Below are positions 47,500 through 60,398 of a stretch of 64,000 nt of DNA, one piece after another. A program made the translations under genes and the position numbers. The stretch is taken from positions 16,661,019 through 16,725,018 of the forward strand of contig CM055111.1 in assembly GCA_029204225.1 (NCBI GenBank), read 5' to 3'. The first letter of the stretch is position 1. Each line of letters starts with the position of its first letter. This stretch comes from Diphasiastrum complanatum. Lineage: Eukaryota > Streptophyta > Lycopodiopsida > Lycopodiales > Lycopodiaceae. The notes beneath the pieces are model-generated. The model did not search any database. It was not told the origin of the DNA and saw nothing but the letters and a program-made list of their open reading frames with translations.

Positions 47500-48359
47500 T
47501 GATAAAATTTTCATTTTAGGACAATAATGATTGTACTTAACAATCATAGAGAGTTATTGGTTGCTTAATCAATGGATCTATCAAGTTCTACACATTAGAT
47601 CTTGATCTAGATTCACTACACATGGATTTAAGCAAGAGCAATGGATCAACACATCATAAATTAGTGAAGGCGGCCTCACACGTGTGAAGTACTGTCCACA
47701 TTATGGCCTGCACCTGAAACAACAAGTACAATAGTCCTAGATAGCAATCATTCATTCAAATCAAAAGACAAATGACTAGAAATCTCAAAAAGTGTAGAAT
47801 GCAAAAGTCTCATCAATCTTCTTAGCAAAATGATGATCCTTTTATGGATCAAGTACATCCATGAGTCTGGTATAGTCCAGCAGGTATTCACACGTGTGAA
47901 GAGTGCCACATCACTCAGATCTATCCATTTGATCCATCCTTGATTCTTATCCAAAGTTGACCTTCTAGAATCTGGCTAAAATCCAAGGAGCTAATCTCCT
48001 AGAATATAGGAATATTTTTTACAAAATTGGATCTAAAGGAAAATGGTCAACTCTTATCTTCTAGAACTCTATACACACATGTGAACATCCACTTGCCATG
48101 TGGGAGCATTTACTCATGCACATGCAAGAAAAAGCTAATTTCTAGGTGACTAGCCAACTTGACTAAAAACTAGTCATATCATGTTCACACTAACTAGATT
48201 GATACAAAATCAATTTAGATATATACAGGTATGAAAAGTATGTCCTTTCACACGTGGGAACAGGCTCCACACGTGTGAAATCAGATCATCAATATTGTTC
48301 TAATGTTTGATCATTATTTACAATAACCAATGTCAAGTGAGAAGTGACAATTTTCAACA
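47500..48359 (-). repeat. 3' LTR of copia A, copy 2
   Basis: On the minus strand TGTTGAAAATTG (48,359) to TTTTATCA (47,500), about 860 bases. It includes CACACGTGTG near 47,674, 47,889 and 48,267. The left end is inferred from where copia G integrase sequence ends (about 47,499). The part from 47,890 matches position 1 onward of the window. Confidence 0.7.
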
Positions 48360-48386
48360 CTCCTCCTCACTTCTAACTTGGCAAAT

Positions 48387-49480
48387 CTAATTACATCTAT
48401 CTACAATTCCAAGAGCATATCTTAACTTGAAAAATGGATCTTTGGACAATGGCTTGGTTAAGATATCAACTATGCATTCGGATGATGGTACATGATGTAG
48501 TTGTACCTCCTTGGATTGTACCTTCTCTCTCACAAAGTGATGAGCTATCTCAATATGCTTTGTTCTAGCATGGAAGATAGGACTTGAAGCAATTTGTTTA
48601 CAAGTTTGATTGTCACAAAATATGTAAGGGATCTCCTCGGCCTCTAGCACATGTAGCTCCATCATGAGTCTTCTTAGCCATAGGAGCTCTTTGGTTGTTG
48701 AAGTCAATGCCTTGTACTCGGCTTCACAAGAAGATAGTGAGACTTGCTTTTTGGAAAGCCAAGATATTACTCCTCCACAAAGAAATGTTGCAAATGCACT
48801 AATGGACTTTCTATCCATCTTTTCACCTGCAAAATCTGAATCCGAGTAGGCTTTCAAGTGCAAGTTAGATCCTTCATAAAGTATGCCAAAAAATCTAGTA
48901 CTAGAAACATATCTAAGTACTCTCTTGGCACTTTTTCAATGATGAACTAATGGAGCTTGCATAATTTGACTCAACTTTCTTACACAAAAACTTAAGTCAG
49001 GTCTAGTGATGGTTAAATAGATTAGAGAGCCTATAAGCTTTCTAAAGAGAGTGATGTCCTGAAAGGATGCTTTATCACCTTCATTAGTTGCTTTCACAAC
49101 ATGCTCCATAGGGGTGTCAATCCCCTTACAATCTTTCATACCAAATCTTTCAAAAATGGAAGTATCATACTTAGATTGACTTATGAAGGTACAATTGCTA
49201 CTTCTAGACACTTATATCCCAAGTATAAACTTTAGGAAGCCTTGATCTACCATCTTGAACTCACTAGATAAATCAACTTTTACTAACTTTTACCAAAATG
49301 ATGATCATTCCTTCATTACATTTGAAATATAAAGAAGGTTCATAAGCACTTAGTACAAAGCCAAGGGAATAGAGAAAATCATGCAACCTAGAGTACCAAG
49401 CTCAAGGTGCTTGCTTCAAGCCATATAGGCTCTTCCTTAAGTAGCACACTTTTGCTCCTCACCAACCTTGCATATTACAC
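48387..49480 (-). pseudogene. copia A RT C-terminus and RNase H, copy 2
   Basis: Same as 498-1590 but with two 15-base segments that copy 1 lacks (giving QSKEVQLHH in RNase H, and a longer RT end). RNase H is open for 158 residues with YSDSDFAGEKMDRKS, SSCEAEYKAL and FCDNQTCKQIA. RT thumb motifs continue to about 49,450 with stops. A 32-base deletion near 49,287 is private to this copy. Confidence 0.88.
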
Positions 49481-49482
49481 AG

Positions 49483-49984
49483 TGGGTAATATATTCAGAA
49501 GTCCGATGCTAGTAAGCAATCAAGACCATATACAGAATACATGTCCACCTGCGCGCAAAGACAATTCTGTCTAGGAGCAAAAGATCCAATTGTCCGCTAG
49601 TGAAGCAAGACTATCACTCGTGAGAGAACCGTGTTTCTCTCATGCCAACACACTGCATGGATTCACATGCAGTACTTGAAGAAATTCAGAAGAGAAATCA
49701 ATATAGACGATTTTATTATTGTATCTAATCTTGAATGCGAATGCATATGCTGCTTATTTTGTATGTCTGAGTTTTCTTGTTCTTTTGAATTTCGCAATTT
49801 GGTTGAAACTAAATCGAATGTTGTATTAATTTTATGAACGTAGATCAGCAATGATTGACTACACTCTGGAGGACTGTAAGAGCGATTCAACTGGCAATGT
49901 GCAGTGGTCGCATCTGAACTCCATCCGAGCTGAGAGAGGGAGTCGTGCCGGATTTGCCTTGCGAATTATGACTGATTCTCTTCA
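49483..49984 (+). repeat. 5' LTR of copia B, copy 2 (left end approximate)
   Basis: Counterpart of 1596-2097, ending CA one base before the primer site at 49,986. Confidence 0.55.
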
Positions 49985-49985
49985 G

Positions 49986-49997
49986 TGGTATCAGAGC
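49986..49997 (+). other. primer-binding site of copia B, copy 2
   Basis: TGGTATCAGAGC, unchanged from copy 1. Confidence 0.85.
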
Positions 49998-50099
49998 TCG
50001 CCCTGCCAAATTCTGACATAGCCAAAAGAAGCTATCAGATCCAGGAGGCCAAGCATTCAGACAATCAACCATAAACAAGGAAACAGACTTCAAGAAACA

Positions 50100-52089
50100 A
50101 TGGCTTCAATCAGCAGCATGCAAAGCAAAATCTGCACTAAACTTGATTCTTTAGGATCTAACTTTCTAGCCTAGAAAGTTAAGACATCCTTAATATTTAA
50201 GGGCAAAGGACTCTTTTCCTGGGTGGATGGCACAGAAGAATTGCCTACAACAACAGGCAAGGAGCTACGCGAATGGAGAGAGAAAAATGACAAGGTAGTA
50301 ACCTTGCTATCATCTTCCATCGAAGATAGCCTTACACTTGATCTGGCTACACTCTCCAAATCTAAGGGGATGTGGGATGCACTGCTCACAAGATTTCAGA
50401 CGAAATAAAAAAGTCAGATCATGATGCTGGAAGATCAGTTGACAAATCTACAATGGGATGGAAAAGACCTCACCTCCTTCATGAGAAAGATGAAGGATCT
50501 GTTTCTATCTCTACACAACTCTGGAACAGATAATGCAATATCAGGAGAGAAGGACCTCACGTATCTGTTGAGAGCCTTATCCAGATCTTTCCAGACGACA
50601 CGAACCCTGCTCGCGAAAGATCCCGCCATGAACTTCGAAAAGGTGATTGTCGAGATTCGAGAGGAAGTTGAGGCCAGAGAACACCTTGATCACAAGGATG
50701 GCTCTGACCAGGCCCTCTACAACAACAGAGAAAAATCCAAGAAATAATTCAAGCCTAAGAGGGAGTCGAATCAGAGGCAGGATCATGACCAGCAAGCAGA
50801 GAGGACCAGCAAGAGCAACTGGAAGACCAAACGGAGGTCGAAACGACAAGATATAGACAAGAAAACCTGCATGAGATGCAGAAGAGACGGGCATACAGTA
50901 GACACTAGCTCGAGGAGCCCGAGAGCTCAAAGATGGGAGAAGAAAGAACGAACATAAATTATTCGACCGCCTACATCTGTGAAGATGTGTGTGCAACATC
51001 AACGTCTAACACACATGAGGTGATTCTAGATTCAGGTGCCACCCCACACTTCGTGACATCACGACAAATAATGTCTGATTGCAGAAGTGCGGATCTCTCA
51101 AGATTCATAGTACTTGGAGATGGATCTAGACATCAAGTGAAAGACATTGGTTCACTATGGCTCAACACCAACGACAGAGACAGACGACTCGAAGATGTTC
51201 TATTCGTGCCTACTCTGCAGCAAGATTTTCTCTCTGTAGCAAGAATAGCAAATGCAGGGATGTGTGTGACGTTTTCTAACGAAGCATGCAATGTGATTGA
51301 CGCTAGCACCAGCACTCTCATAGCTCAAGGCATAAGAAAAGCCAACCTATATCATCTGAAGGTGCACCTACCTGAAGATCAGATGCATCAGACCCATGAT
51401 GACTCGCCAGACACTCTGTGGCACAAAAGACTCTCCCACATGAACTCAATGGCACTTTACCAGGCATGTCATCATGGAGCGATAACAGGGGGTTAGCATC
51501 TTGAATGCAACCAGTTTGACCACCTGTGATGCATGTTTAAAAGGCAAGATGTCGTGCACTCCATTTGTCAAAGACTCCAACAGAACGACCAAGATTCTGG
51601 AGCTAGTGCATTCTGACATCTGTGGACCATTCAACGTGATCTCATTAGGAGGTTCAGAATATTATATACCCTTTATTGATGATTATAGCAAGTTTGCCAG
51701 AGTGTATTTTATCCTACAAAGTTCTGGAGAGACAATACTATGACCTGACGCCAGTGACAGAGGGAGTAGCAGACGAACATGAAAACAAAGATTTTTGAGT
51801 CGTCTCCCATTCGAATGACGAATCTGATGAAGAAAGATTCGAGAGACAACCTACCACCGCAGTTCCTATAAACCAAGATGGTTTCAGCGCTATATATGTG
51901 GACGACACTTTGAAACTTTGTAGGAGTGAGCAACTAATTGTTGAGGTGAAGACAAACATCTCAAAACATTTCGAGATAGTGGATCTGGGAGAATTAGCAA
52001 AATGTTGTTGGCCAGTTCTGAAATATCAAATTAGCAACATTGGAAGTAAAGGCTTGTATAGTCATCACAATGGCCAACAAAGTTTTTAG
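50100..52089 (+). pseudogene. copia B gag-pol remnant, copy 2
   Basis: Counterpart of 2213-4320. Here the protease to pre-integrase frame is open from 50,933 to 51,496 (187 residues) with ILDSGATPHFVTSRQIM, because codon 51,062-51,064 is CGA where copy 1 has TGA, and because four bases missing in copy 1 are present. In exchange, 123 bases are deleted (near 50,910), removing the second zinc knuckle entirely. Gag keeps the stops seen in copy 1 before 50,421. The RT stub has YVDDTLKLC. It is still not functional. Confidence 0.88.
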
Positions 52090-52192
52090 GGGGCATCTAA
52101 TTTTAGAAGGACAAAGTCCCATTTTGAAGAGACAATAAAATATGAAGGGCATCTCATTGGAACACCGAATTCTTCGCTAGTTGAAAGCCACT

Positions 52193-52633
52193 CTGACTGT
52201 CGCTATGTATAGTCGTAGGTTTTTCCTACTTCATGTTCATCTCATCCAATATTTGACTAAACCAAATGGCTTCATGTCCTATGCTACACATTGCCTTGTG
52301 CTCTGTTTCTGTTGTGGATGAAGCAACTGTACTTTGTTTCTTACTAGACTAGGAAAAGTAACTACCACAAAATTGGAATACATACCTTGTGGTAGGTCTA
52401 TGATCATCACAATCACCTCCCCATTCTGCATCGCCAGAGCCACATAACTCAGGTAAACCTTCATGCTTCCTGTACACCAAGCCATAATCAGAAGTGCTCG
52501 CAAAATGTGTTTGGCTGCCTTCCAATGCATATCTATAGGTGTTGCCATAAAATGACTTACAATACCAATAGTATAGCCTATATGAACAACATAAACTGAA
52601 TTACAATACAATGCTTGTAATTTGAGTTTTCAT
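52193..52633 (-). pseudogene. minus-strand copia RT/RNase H fragment, copy 2
   Basis: Counterpart of 4430-4870. The RT thumb segment (IGIVSHFMATPIDMHWKAAK) and the next helix are in one open frame (52,279-52,611) because a base missing near 52,492 restores the frame broken in copy 1, while RNase H shifts out of frame. Confidence 0.75.
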
Positions 52634-53134
52634 CTCTCTTGTGAGGTATAGGTAGCTCCAAATATGTGAAAATAAGTAAAGAGTTTACAACAAAAAGATG
52701 TGTTTTGAAATCTTGAGCTTATCATAAGAGTTGTGAGCTTCTTCTATGCTAATGGTTGCAAATGATGGTGCATACAATAAGATCATTGCAGTCCATATGT
52801 CCATAGAACATAAGGTCCAGTTCAAAGTTTCAAACGTAAAGTCTTGACAAAAACTAGAGCTCAAATTACAATTGTTGCTCCAAAATGCTTGGGCATTGAT
52901 AATAGCCAACCATGAACGTACATAAACTAAGGTGTCTTTTTCTGGTTAATGCAACAAAAATCAGTTACAAGAAAGAATTTCTAATGTGGACAAGTATCGA
53001 GCTAAGTCATTGTACCATTCAGGAATCAATTATGTATCTATTTTGGAAAGTTCTTTCAAATTGTTCATCCTCCCAGCTACTGCTCTCCTCTTTTAGATTT
53101 CCTTGCTCGTAGATACAATCATATTCAGACCCTT
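52634..53134. other. no gene seen, copy 2 counterpart of 4871-5371
   Basis: Almost identical to copy 1, with no recognisable coding motif. Confidence 0.5.
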
Positions 53135-53765
53135 CTAGGGTGGTTTACTCTTCAAAGTATAATCAAATTCTTGAAGAGAGGTTATCCATTTGGATAATCT
53201 ACTTGGAGGTTCGACATTGTTCATCATCATGGTCACTGCCTCACTCTTGGTGAAGAAGGTCACTTTCAGATGTAAAATATAGTGTCGATATTTTGCAGCT
53301 GCATACACTATGCAGAGACACACCTTCTCAACTTTCTTGTACTCCCCAATGTTGACTTTTCTTCCAAGAAATGTTACTAGATAATATGTTTTATCCCAAA
53401 TCTGGGCTAAACAACAACTTATGCAAGTTTCGATTAGTGAAGACAAAAAACTCCAATCATACCATGGAGGTTTTAAAATGAAGTTGTGGCTAAGGCCTCT
53501 TTTAGATCTCTAAAGGCATCTCATAGTTATCAGTCCATTCCCAAACTACATATTCTTTAATAATCCATTGAGAGGATAAACTCTCGTTGCATATGCCATC
53601 ACGTAGGGTCTATAGTAGCCAGTACCCCCTAAGAAAGATTGTAATTAGGTAATAGTAGTTGGAGCCATCAAAGTTAGGAGCATTTTTATTTTCTCAGGGT
53701 CCATATCAATATCCCATATGGCACACCAAACACACATTTGTTTTCATTTAGTGCAATACATGTGG
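53135..53765 (-). pseudogene. Ty3/gypsy RT and RNase H fragment, copy 2
   Basis: Counterpart of 5372-6000. The 103-residue RNase H frame (EKVCLCIVYAAAKYRHYIL, RLSKWITSLQEFDYTLK) differs from copy 1 at only a few residues. The RT connection upstream has the same kind of stops, so its decay predates the duplication. Confidence 0.83.
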
Positions 53766-53828
53766 TAGAACACTTTTGATAGCACTTTTCTAATGGGCAT
53801 AATGGAGTTTCAAAAATGTAGACACAGA

Positions 53829-54113
53829 GGGGCCCTACCATATTTTACACATGTCAAAAAGAGGAGAAGTATCTGAAATTTGACAAAATAGCAAAATGAA
53901 GGGTGGCCCTCCACCACCCTCTATAAAAAGGCCCAAGACATCAAACAAAACAATGAATTATAGAAGAGTGAAGTGCTGTTGAGTCTGCGAATTGTTGATT
54001 TGCCGCTATGCTGTTATCATCCTGAAATTGGTGCTTACGTGAGAAAGAGAAGAATCATAATGGAAGAGTGAGGCTGTGTGGGTGATAGGATGGTGCTACT
54101 ATTTTGTTATGTG
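53829..54113 (+). repeat. TATA-bearing repeat R1, copy 2
   Basis: Counterpart of 6066-6350, with CTATAAAAAGG near 53,922. Confidence 0.6.
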
Positions 54114-56314
54114 AGATAAATGCTGAGTTTTTGTAGTGCTGATACTTTACTACTTTGTGTGATGGGTGGCTGCATTTCTACTTTGTTTTGTTACCCTGTC
54201 ATGTGGCTATGAGTTGTGGGAGTTATTACATTGGTAGACTATGGAAGAAATCTGTGAATAGGTGAGAGAGAGAGTAAGAGATGTGATATGTCTGAGTACT
54301 GATTCCCTATTATTACCATAGCTGTTCTGATGAACAAAGCTCTCTCCGACTTGTTGGCTTGATCTACTTCTTCTTTCGTGAGTTTCTCATCTACCGCAAC
54401 CTTGGCGGCATCTTCAAGTGTCATATTGAGTGTTCTCATTAGTATTGTCAAATTTAAAAGTTGGTTGTCTAAATGCAAGATTTATGTTCTTGATTTGTGC
54501 TCAAATCTATCTTGCAGTCTTTGCCAAATTGTTTGGCTTGTCTCGTAGTCTTCAATCGTCATCATGAAAAGGTTTGTAAGTTTTTCTTATGAATGCAGTA
54601 TTATCTATTGGAATTCTAGCTATCATGCATTGATTTTGAAAAGCATTTTCCTTACCTAGGCAATAGGACATGTGTCTAGCATGATCGGGTGGGTTTGAGA
54701 AAAAAAATTAAAATTGAGATTGGAAAGCATTGTAGTGAGAGTGAACACGTGATTGCATCTAGTTGGATCAATCCTACTCTAGCAATCATCTAGTTATTTG
54801 GATAGATTTTGGGAGTTGAAAGGCTTGATGTATCATCATCATCCGTCACAAGTTCTCACACACTAGTGTGTCTGCATTACTCATGAAGGCATTATTATTG
54901 AATGAACATGTCCAGGTAGTATGATCAAAGATTTTAGCCAAAACATTGACAGAGTTGCTTTCTGTACATTCGATAAATAAGTAGAGTCGAATAGTTTTGA
55001 CATGATGAGAAAGTATCACTTGAGTGCAGTCTTTGTCCAGATTGAGAGTGTTTAATCATTGTGTCACAAAATTCAGTTCAATCGAGTGTAGTGAGAAACA
55101 TGAACTGTATCAGTCTCCCTGAAGAAGGCAGTACACATAACACTTTGCACTTTAGACACACTGTTGAAAAGTTGCATCCATGTTAATGACTCTGAGATCT
55201 TGCATTTGCATTGCCAATTATGCATGGAACTGAAATTGGGCATACTGTCATACTCTGCTAGGGAATGGGTGCATTTGCCAAAATAGGAACACGGGATGGG
55301 TGTTTTGCAGGTACTAAAGAATGAAGAGAAAAATACGAAGCTGAAAAGAACACTATCACCAAGTACCGTTGTTATCAGAGGAATACGGATGGTTAGCATC
55401 ACCCACCTAAGGGTGCCGAAAAGGACAACATCAACACAATGGCTGCGAAACCAAAGATGTTGGGTCTGCCATATGGGGACCATACTACCTAGTGGAAGTC
55501 GCTAATGTTAGCCGATTTTTTTATGGCAAAAATCGGAATTTGGAGCAAAAAGCAGTTACAGAGTAATTAACGAGCACCAAAACACTGTGGATTCGACGAA
55601 AGTTGAAGCAAAAATGTTGGACCAAAAAGGGGTCTCAGCCCGCCCTTAAAGTGGCTAGACACGTTAATTAGTAGTGGATAATATATCTGTACAAACGGTC
55701 TAAGGAACCGTAAAAAATATTAGACATAGGTCAGATTTTGTAAGACCGTAGGAAAATGCCGGTCCATGTACAAATAGGTCCAAGCCCGCCTAAATGTGGC
55801 TAGCCAGAAGTTTTACGGCCTTTAAATTGGCCCGATAGTAAAAATGCCGGCAATGCCGAGCAAAATTTTGATGTACCCAAAAATATTTTACTAATATAAA
55901 AAATCTTTTTGTTTTTCAGGAACGGTCGGCTTCTGAAGATTACTCTGTACTTGTAACCCCGTTAGAACTTGCAGAATTGAAAATTGGTTAGAGGCATTAC
56001 CAAGAGAAAAATCGACAAAAATGACGACAAAGTGGCAATCAACAAAAATGGGCATAACGGAGTTTCAAAAATGTAGACATAGAGGGTTTCGAAAATGTGG
56101 TGAAATTGCAATTTACGGTATCAAAACCGCAGTGCAAAGAAAAATCGGCAAGGCAAGTACCAGAGAGGCCAACCGGCCTAAGCAGTTTAACGGGAAAAAA
56201 ATTATGACCTTGTAAAAAAGATTAAGGTAATTGGATTAAAAAGTTTTTCTTTTAATGACCTCAACCAAGTGACATCACATTGGGTGATGTCTCACGGCTT
56301 GCAAGTGGCTGATG
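54114..56314. other. long stretch with no recognisable gene, copy 2
   Basis: Counterpart of 6351-8589. The 36-base repeat interval at about 8270 of copy 1 is absent here (near 56,023). Open stretches have no domain. Confidence 0.5.
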
Positions 56315-56605
56315 TGATGGGCCCTACCATATTTTACACTTGTCGAAAAGAGGAGAAGTTTGTAAAAATTGACAAAATAGCAAAATGAAGGGTGGCCCTC
56401 CACCACCCTCTATAAAAAGGCCAAAGACATTAAGCAAAATAATGAGTTTTAGGAGAGTGAAGTGCTGCTGAGGCTGAGAATTGCTGATTTGCTGCTATGC
56501 TGCTATCATCCTGAATTTGGTGCTTATGTGAGAGAGAGAAGAATCATAATGGAAGAGTGAGGCTCTCTTGGTGAGATGATGGTGTTACTATTTTGTTATG
56601 TGAGG
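56315..56605 (+). repeat. TATA-bearing repeat R2, copy 2
   Basis: Counterpart of 8590-8880, with CTATAAAAAGG near 56,409, about 470 bases before the open frame upstream of the RING gene. Confidence 0.6.
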
Positions 56606-57076
56606 CTGTCTTGGTGAGAGGATGGTGCTACAAATATTAAAAAAAACAAAAGAAACACAAAAAGATAGCAACTAGGTGAAAACCAATCCTGAAAGCAATA
56701 AGCCCTTCCAGGGCCAAAAAAAAAAAAGCAAGGCAGGGCCAAAAAGCAGATTTTCTATGCATATTGACTATTCAGCCCTTCACAAGGTCCAAACCTTAAG
56801 TGTTCTGACTGCCACCAAATTTGAGCCTTTAATGTTGACTTTCTTTGGAACTCCATTCACCTACCTCAACAAATAGTATTGCATTTGCAAGGCAAGGCCA
56901 AAAACTTCACCATGGACAAGCCAAAAATATTTGCACGTATTTTTGTTGTGTGGGGGCACATTTCACCTTAGTTTCAAAAATTCGTGATGCATCCCAACCG
57001 CCCTGGACAGCGGCAATTATGCAGACGTGTTTTGAATAGGTGACGTTGAATAGGACGGGTTTTAGCGGGAACTACC

Positions 57077-57295
57077 ATGTTGAATTTTCGCGGGAACGAC
57101 ATTGCTGCAACGTATTACGTTCAAATATACCGATCTCCTAGCGGAAAGACCAAATATATATACTCTACTCAGAAGCATCGCATATCTGTGCTTCATGAGG
57201 AATCAGCTCCTGATCTATTGAAAGTTCTGCGCGCTAGTCATAAACATTCAATCGACTCACACTGTGTAAGACGTCATATTAGACAGACGGGATAG
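57077..57295 (+). CDS. 72-residue open frame upstream of, and in frame with, the RING gene, copy 2
   Basis: ATG 57,077 to TAG 57,293-57,295; begins MLNFRGNDIAATYYVQIYR. Only two residues near the start differ from copy 1 and the stop is shared, so the stop is older than the duplication. No domain is recognised. The RING start lies nine bases downstream in the same frame. Confidence 0.42.
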   Translation: MLNFRGNDIAATYYVQIYRSPSGKTKYIYSTQKHRISVLHEESAPDLLKVLRASHKHSIDSHCVRRHIRQTG

Positions 57296-57304
57296 ATAGA
57301 AGGG

Positions 57305-57802
57305 ATGGATATGGAATGTTTATGTCGCATAACAGGGTATCGATTCCCAGTGATCCAGCCAGATGAACTGATGTGCCCAATATTGAATGATATGCAGATA
57401 GTTAATGTACCAGAAATGGATCTCGAAACAGAGTGTCCTATATGTCTGGACCCACTCATTCCGCCGCCCACACCTGACCAAGTCGATCTAATGCTAAAGT
57501 TGAGGTCAGTAGGTTCTAAATTCTGTACCTCAATACATGCAATCGCAACTTCATTGTCGTGAAGATGGTTTTGTTCTCCTTAGCGTTACAGCTCTAGATT
57601 ATTAGTATGGCAAATACTGAATGTGTTCTGTTTCAGGTGCGGGCACATGCTACATCTGACTTGTTTCTTGTGTTGGTTCGAAGCAACTCCCAGCGTTTGC
57701 AATTGTCCTATATGTCGGGGTACATTTTCAGATCAGTTGATATCTGACTTGATAGAACGTGAAGCTGCATGCGGCCTACAGTTACTGAAATATTATCGAT
57801 AA
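57305..57802 (+). CDS. RING-H2 finger protein, two exons, copy 2 (all zinc ligands present)
   Basis: Exon 1 is 57,305-57,504, intron 57,505-57,636 (132 bases, GT-AG), exon 2 is 57,637-57,802. The 121-residue product has C44, C47, C68, H70, H73, C76, C90 and C93: CPIC, twenty residues, CGHMLHLTC, thirteen residues, CPICRGTF. This is a complete RING-H2 pattern with W80 in place. The N-terminal 40 residues are uncharacterised and include three extra Cys (5, 7, 24); the C-terminus (SDLIEREAACGLQLLKYYR) is helical-looking. Such proteins usually act as E3 ubiquitin ligases; substrate and partner cannot be read from sequence. No signal peptide or membrane segment is seen. Position 85 is Pro here and His in copy 1. 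This is the more likely functional copy. Confidence 0.78.
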
Positions 57803-58582
57803 GTCTCTTTCTACTAGTAAGGAAATGACAGCAAGATGCAGACCACTGCCTAATTTTTATTTTCTTGCTCGTAACATGGATCTTGATAATGGAGAAATGG
57901 GTAGGTCTATGTAACTATAGCAAGTTCCAAAATTTCAGGTATTCCGCATGCAATGAAAACCTGTGAAACTGGTTATCACTTCTTTTTGGCTGAGATAGCT
58001 GTGCAATTTTTTAAAAATACTAACTAGCTCTTTCGTCAAATCGGAAGTGCAAGAGAGAAGTCCGCTCTGAATCATCATTCTAGCTACGCTGCAATACTAA
58101 GACAAGTACACTTGGAATTAGCTGTTGGTCAAGTTAAAATTATTCATAGAAAATGCTTATGGTTTTGCCTTTCAGATTTTCAAGGCGTTGTGAATACAAC
58201 CATTTAACTTGACATGAGCTTTCCTCATTACCAGACCAAGGCACGAGGACTCGTACCGTCAGGTGTGGCTACTGATGAAACATCAGGTGGGAGAAATCTA
58301 CTAAAAGATCAGATGGACGAGAATCAAGACCAGCCCACAAACACAGCTGTTCATTAACCGGATGAGTTTGGAGCATGAAATATGATATCGAGGACCATAT
58401 AGGGCATGCGTCGAGATAATAGTAGAGTAAAACACGTCAAACAATTTTCGAATCCCGATGACTTCTGAGGTTCTTCATCTTGACGTCAGAAGATCATCCT
58501 TGTAGCTGCGTTCGCTATTCATCTTTTTATTAGTATTAATTATGAAACCTGAATTGTGCAGTCTTTCTGTGAAGGGAGTACA
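57803..58582. other. 3' flank of RING gene, copy 2
   Basis: Counterpart of 10,078-10,839 with about 19 extra bases near 58,167 (around TTTCAGATTTTCAAGG). The 41-codon open stretch after a CAG is conserved (about 58,235-58,360). No domain is seen. Confidence 0.4.
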
Positions 58583-58905
58583 TTCCAGAAACGATCATCA
58601 AAACGCGCTTACTTCATGTATTGTATGTAGTGATTGATCGCCATTATCAGCTCGTTTTATATCAGACACAACTATGTTTGTCACGTGTGGTTGCCAAGTT
58701 AATATATTATGTGGATTGATCTTTTCCATTGGTGCTGTCAACGCCAAATTCTTATCATCTTAATGGCTATAGAATTTAATGATGCAGTTGCACTTCCTCT
58801 TGTTTTCTTTGACTAAACTCACACGCTGGGATGAGTCTTATCGATGTCATGAGTGCTCAATGAAGCTTATTCTTGTAATGTGAATTACTAAAGAAGTAAA
58901 TGAAG
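58583..58905 (+). repeat. single mosaic unit of the 328-base repeat, copy 2
   Basis: Only one unit. Its first part has the unit-A variants (GCGCTTACTTCATG, GATCGCC) and the rest has unit-B variants (ACAACTATGTTTGTC, GTTGCCAAGTTAATA), so it looks like an A/B recombinant. Confidence 0.8.
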
Positions 58906-60398
58906 TGGAGCTTATGTTGCTTTTTTTCATTAATCTCACTAAAGTTGTCTTGCTTAAGAATCATAATAGATGACGAGTAGATAAGCATGTTTGTTTGCAT
59001 AAGAATTGGTTTGGCGGCCTTTTTCTGGTGACACCATACTTTTGTTGATCAATGCATGGGTTGATGATTTTATTACTCAAATTGTGAAGTACTATCCAAA
59101 TTGACATGATAGCCAACATTCATGATTTTGTTGATTTTACTTATTTGAGCTCTCGAAAGGTTTGTTGTTTCATATACAAAACAATAAGATATTCAAGACA
59201 TGCATATTGTATTGAATGTAGCACCCTACACAAGGAACTTTTGATCAGTTCCTATATAGGAAAAATGTGGAATTTCCTCGTTTCACATGATTTTTCCTAG
59301 TTAAAATGTGTATTTGGACCCCTTCTAACTAGGAAAGCTTTTTTCCTAGTTAAAAATGGTATGTGCTGAATTGCAACTGGGGAAAAACCTTATTTCCTAG
59401 ATACATTTCTACCATTTCTAAATTAGAAATTTTTTTTCCTAGTTACAAAATGTACGTGTCTCAAGTTTTTATAGGAAATCATTTTATTTCCAATATACAT
59501 TTTAAACTACAAAATAGTTTTTTTAGATGTTATAACCCCACTCATATTTCTTATCCTCATTAACATTAATTGGTGATAGGATAGTATTTTTTTTCACTAT
59601 CTTTATAACATGGGCATCGACACTTTGTTTTCATTAGCCCCCTATAGGAATTAACATGTTCATTGAATGCATGTTCACAATTTCTAGAACTAAACAGTCA
59701 AATCAAGGTGTCCAATGATTTGTAGCCCCTACCTTGATCCAAAAGGTTACAAATCCTTGGACTTTTTATTTTTTTAACCAACAAAAAAAAGAACTGGTTG
59801 ATATCTTTTCAAAAGGCACCATTGACTCCGTTAAGAGTAGAGGCTTAGTGAGGACACTCCCTTAGATATGACGTCAACAATGTGACATTTGGAGTGCCTC
59901 ATGGACATCAGAGATCATTTTGAAGGTATTTTAAGGGCTAGATTTTGTCGAACATTAAGGTGAAAGGTAAAATCATTTTCATATGCATCAATTGCACCGT
60001 CAAGTTCAAAAGAAGAACATCAAGAAATTACAAATACAGTTTTTACTATTGGGCATTGTAGCAAGGTCTTAATGTTATACTAAAGCAACCCAAAAAATGG
60101 ATAACAATCATCGTGCCTCATCTCCATGTGGCCTCAATAAAAATTACATAATGATTTTGCAAATTCTTTAACAAGAAGAATTTGTTTAATACACAAGGAG
60201 CTTATGACCACTTCATATATGACTAGAGCTTGCCAATTGACTGATCAACTTAGAGTAAGCTTGTGTTTACAACATTTAAGTAGATTCGATTGTATGTCTA
60301 CACACAAGATAGCTTGATCTTGGTCCCTATGACTTAGAATGTTTAAGCTCGTCGATCTCAATTTTATGACATTAAGATTGCACGAATTCGATAGAAAT
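58906..60398. other. non-coding stretch before copia C, copy 2
   Basis: Counterpart of 11,491-12,976, including the TTTCCTAGTTA and TAACTAGGAAA cluster near 59,250-59,500. No gene seen. Confidence 0.5.
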
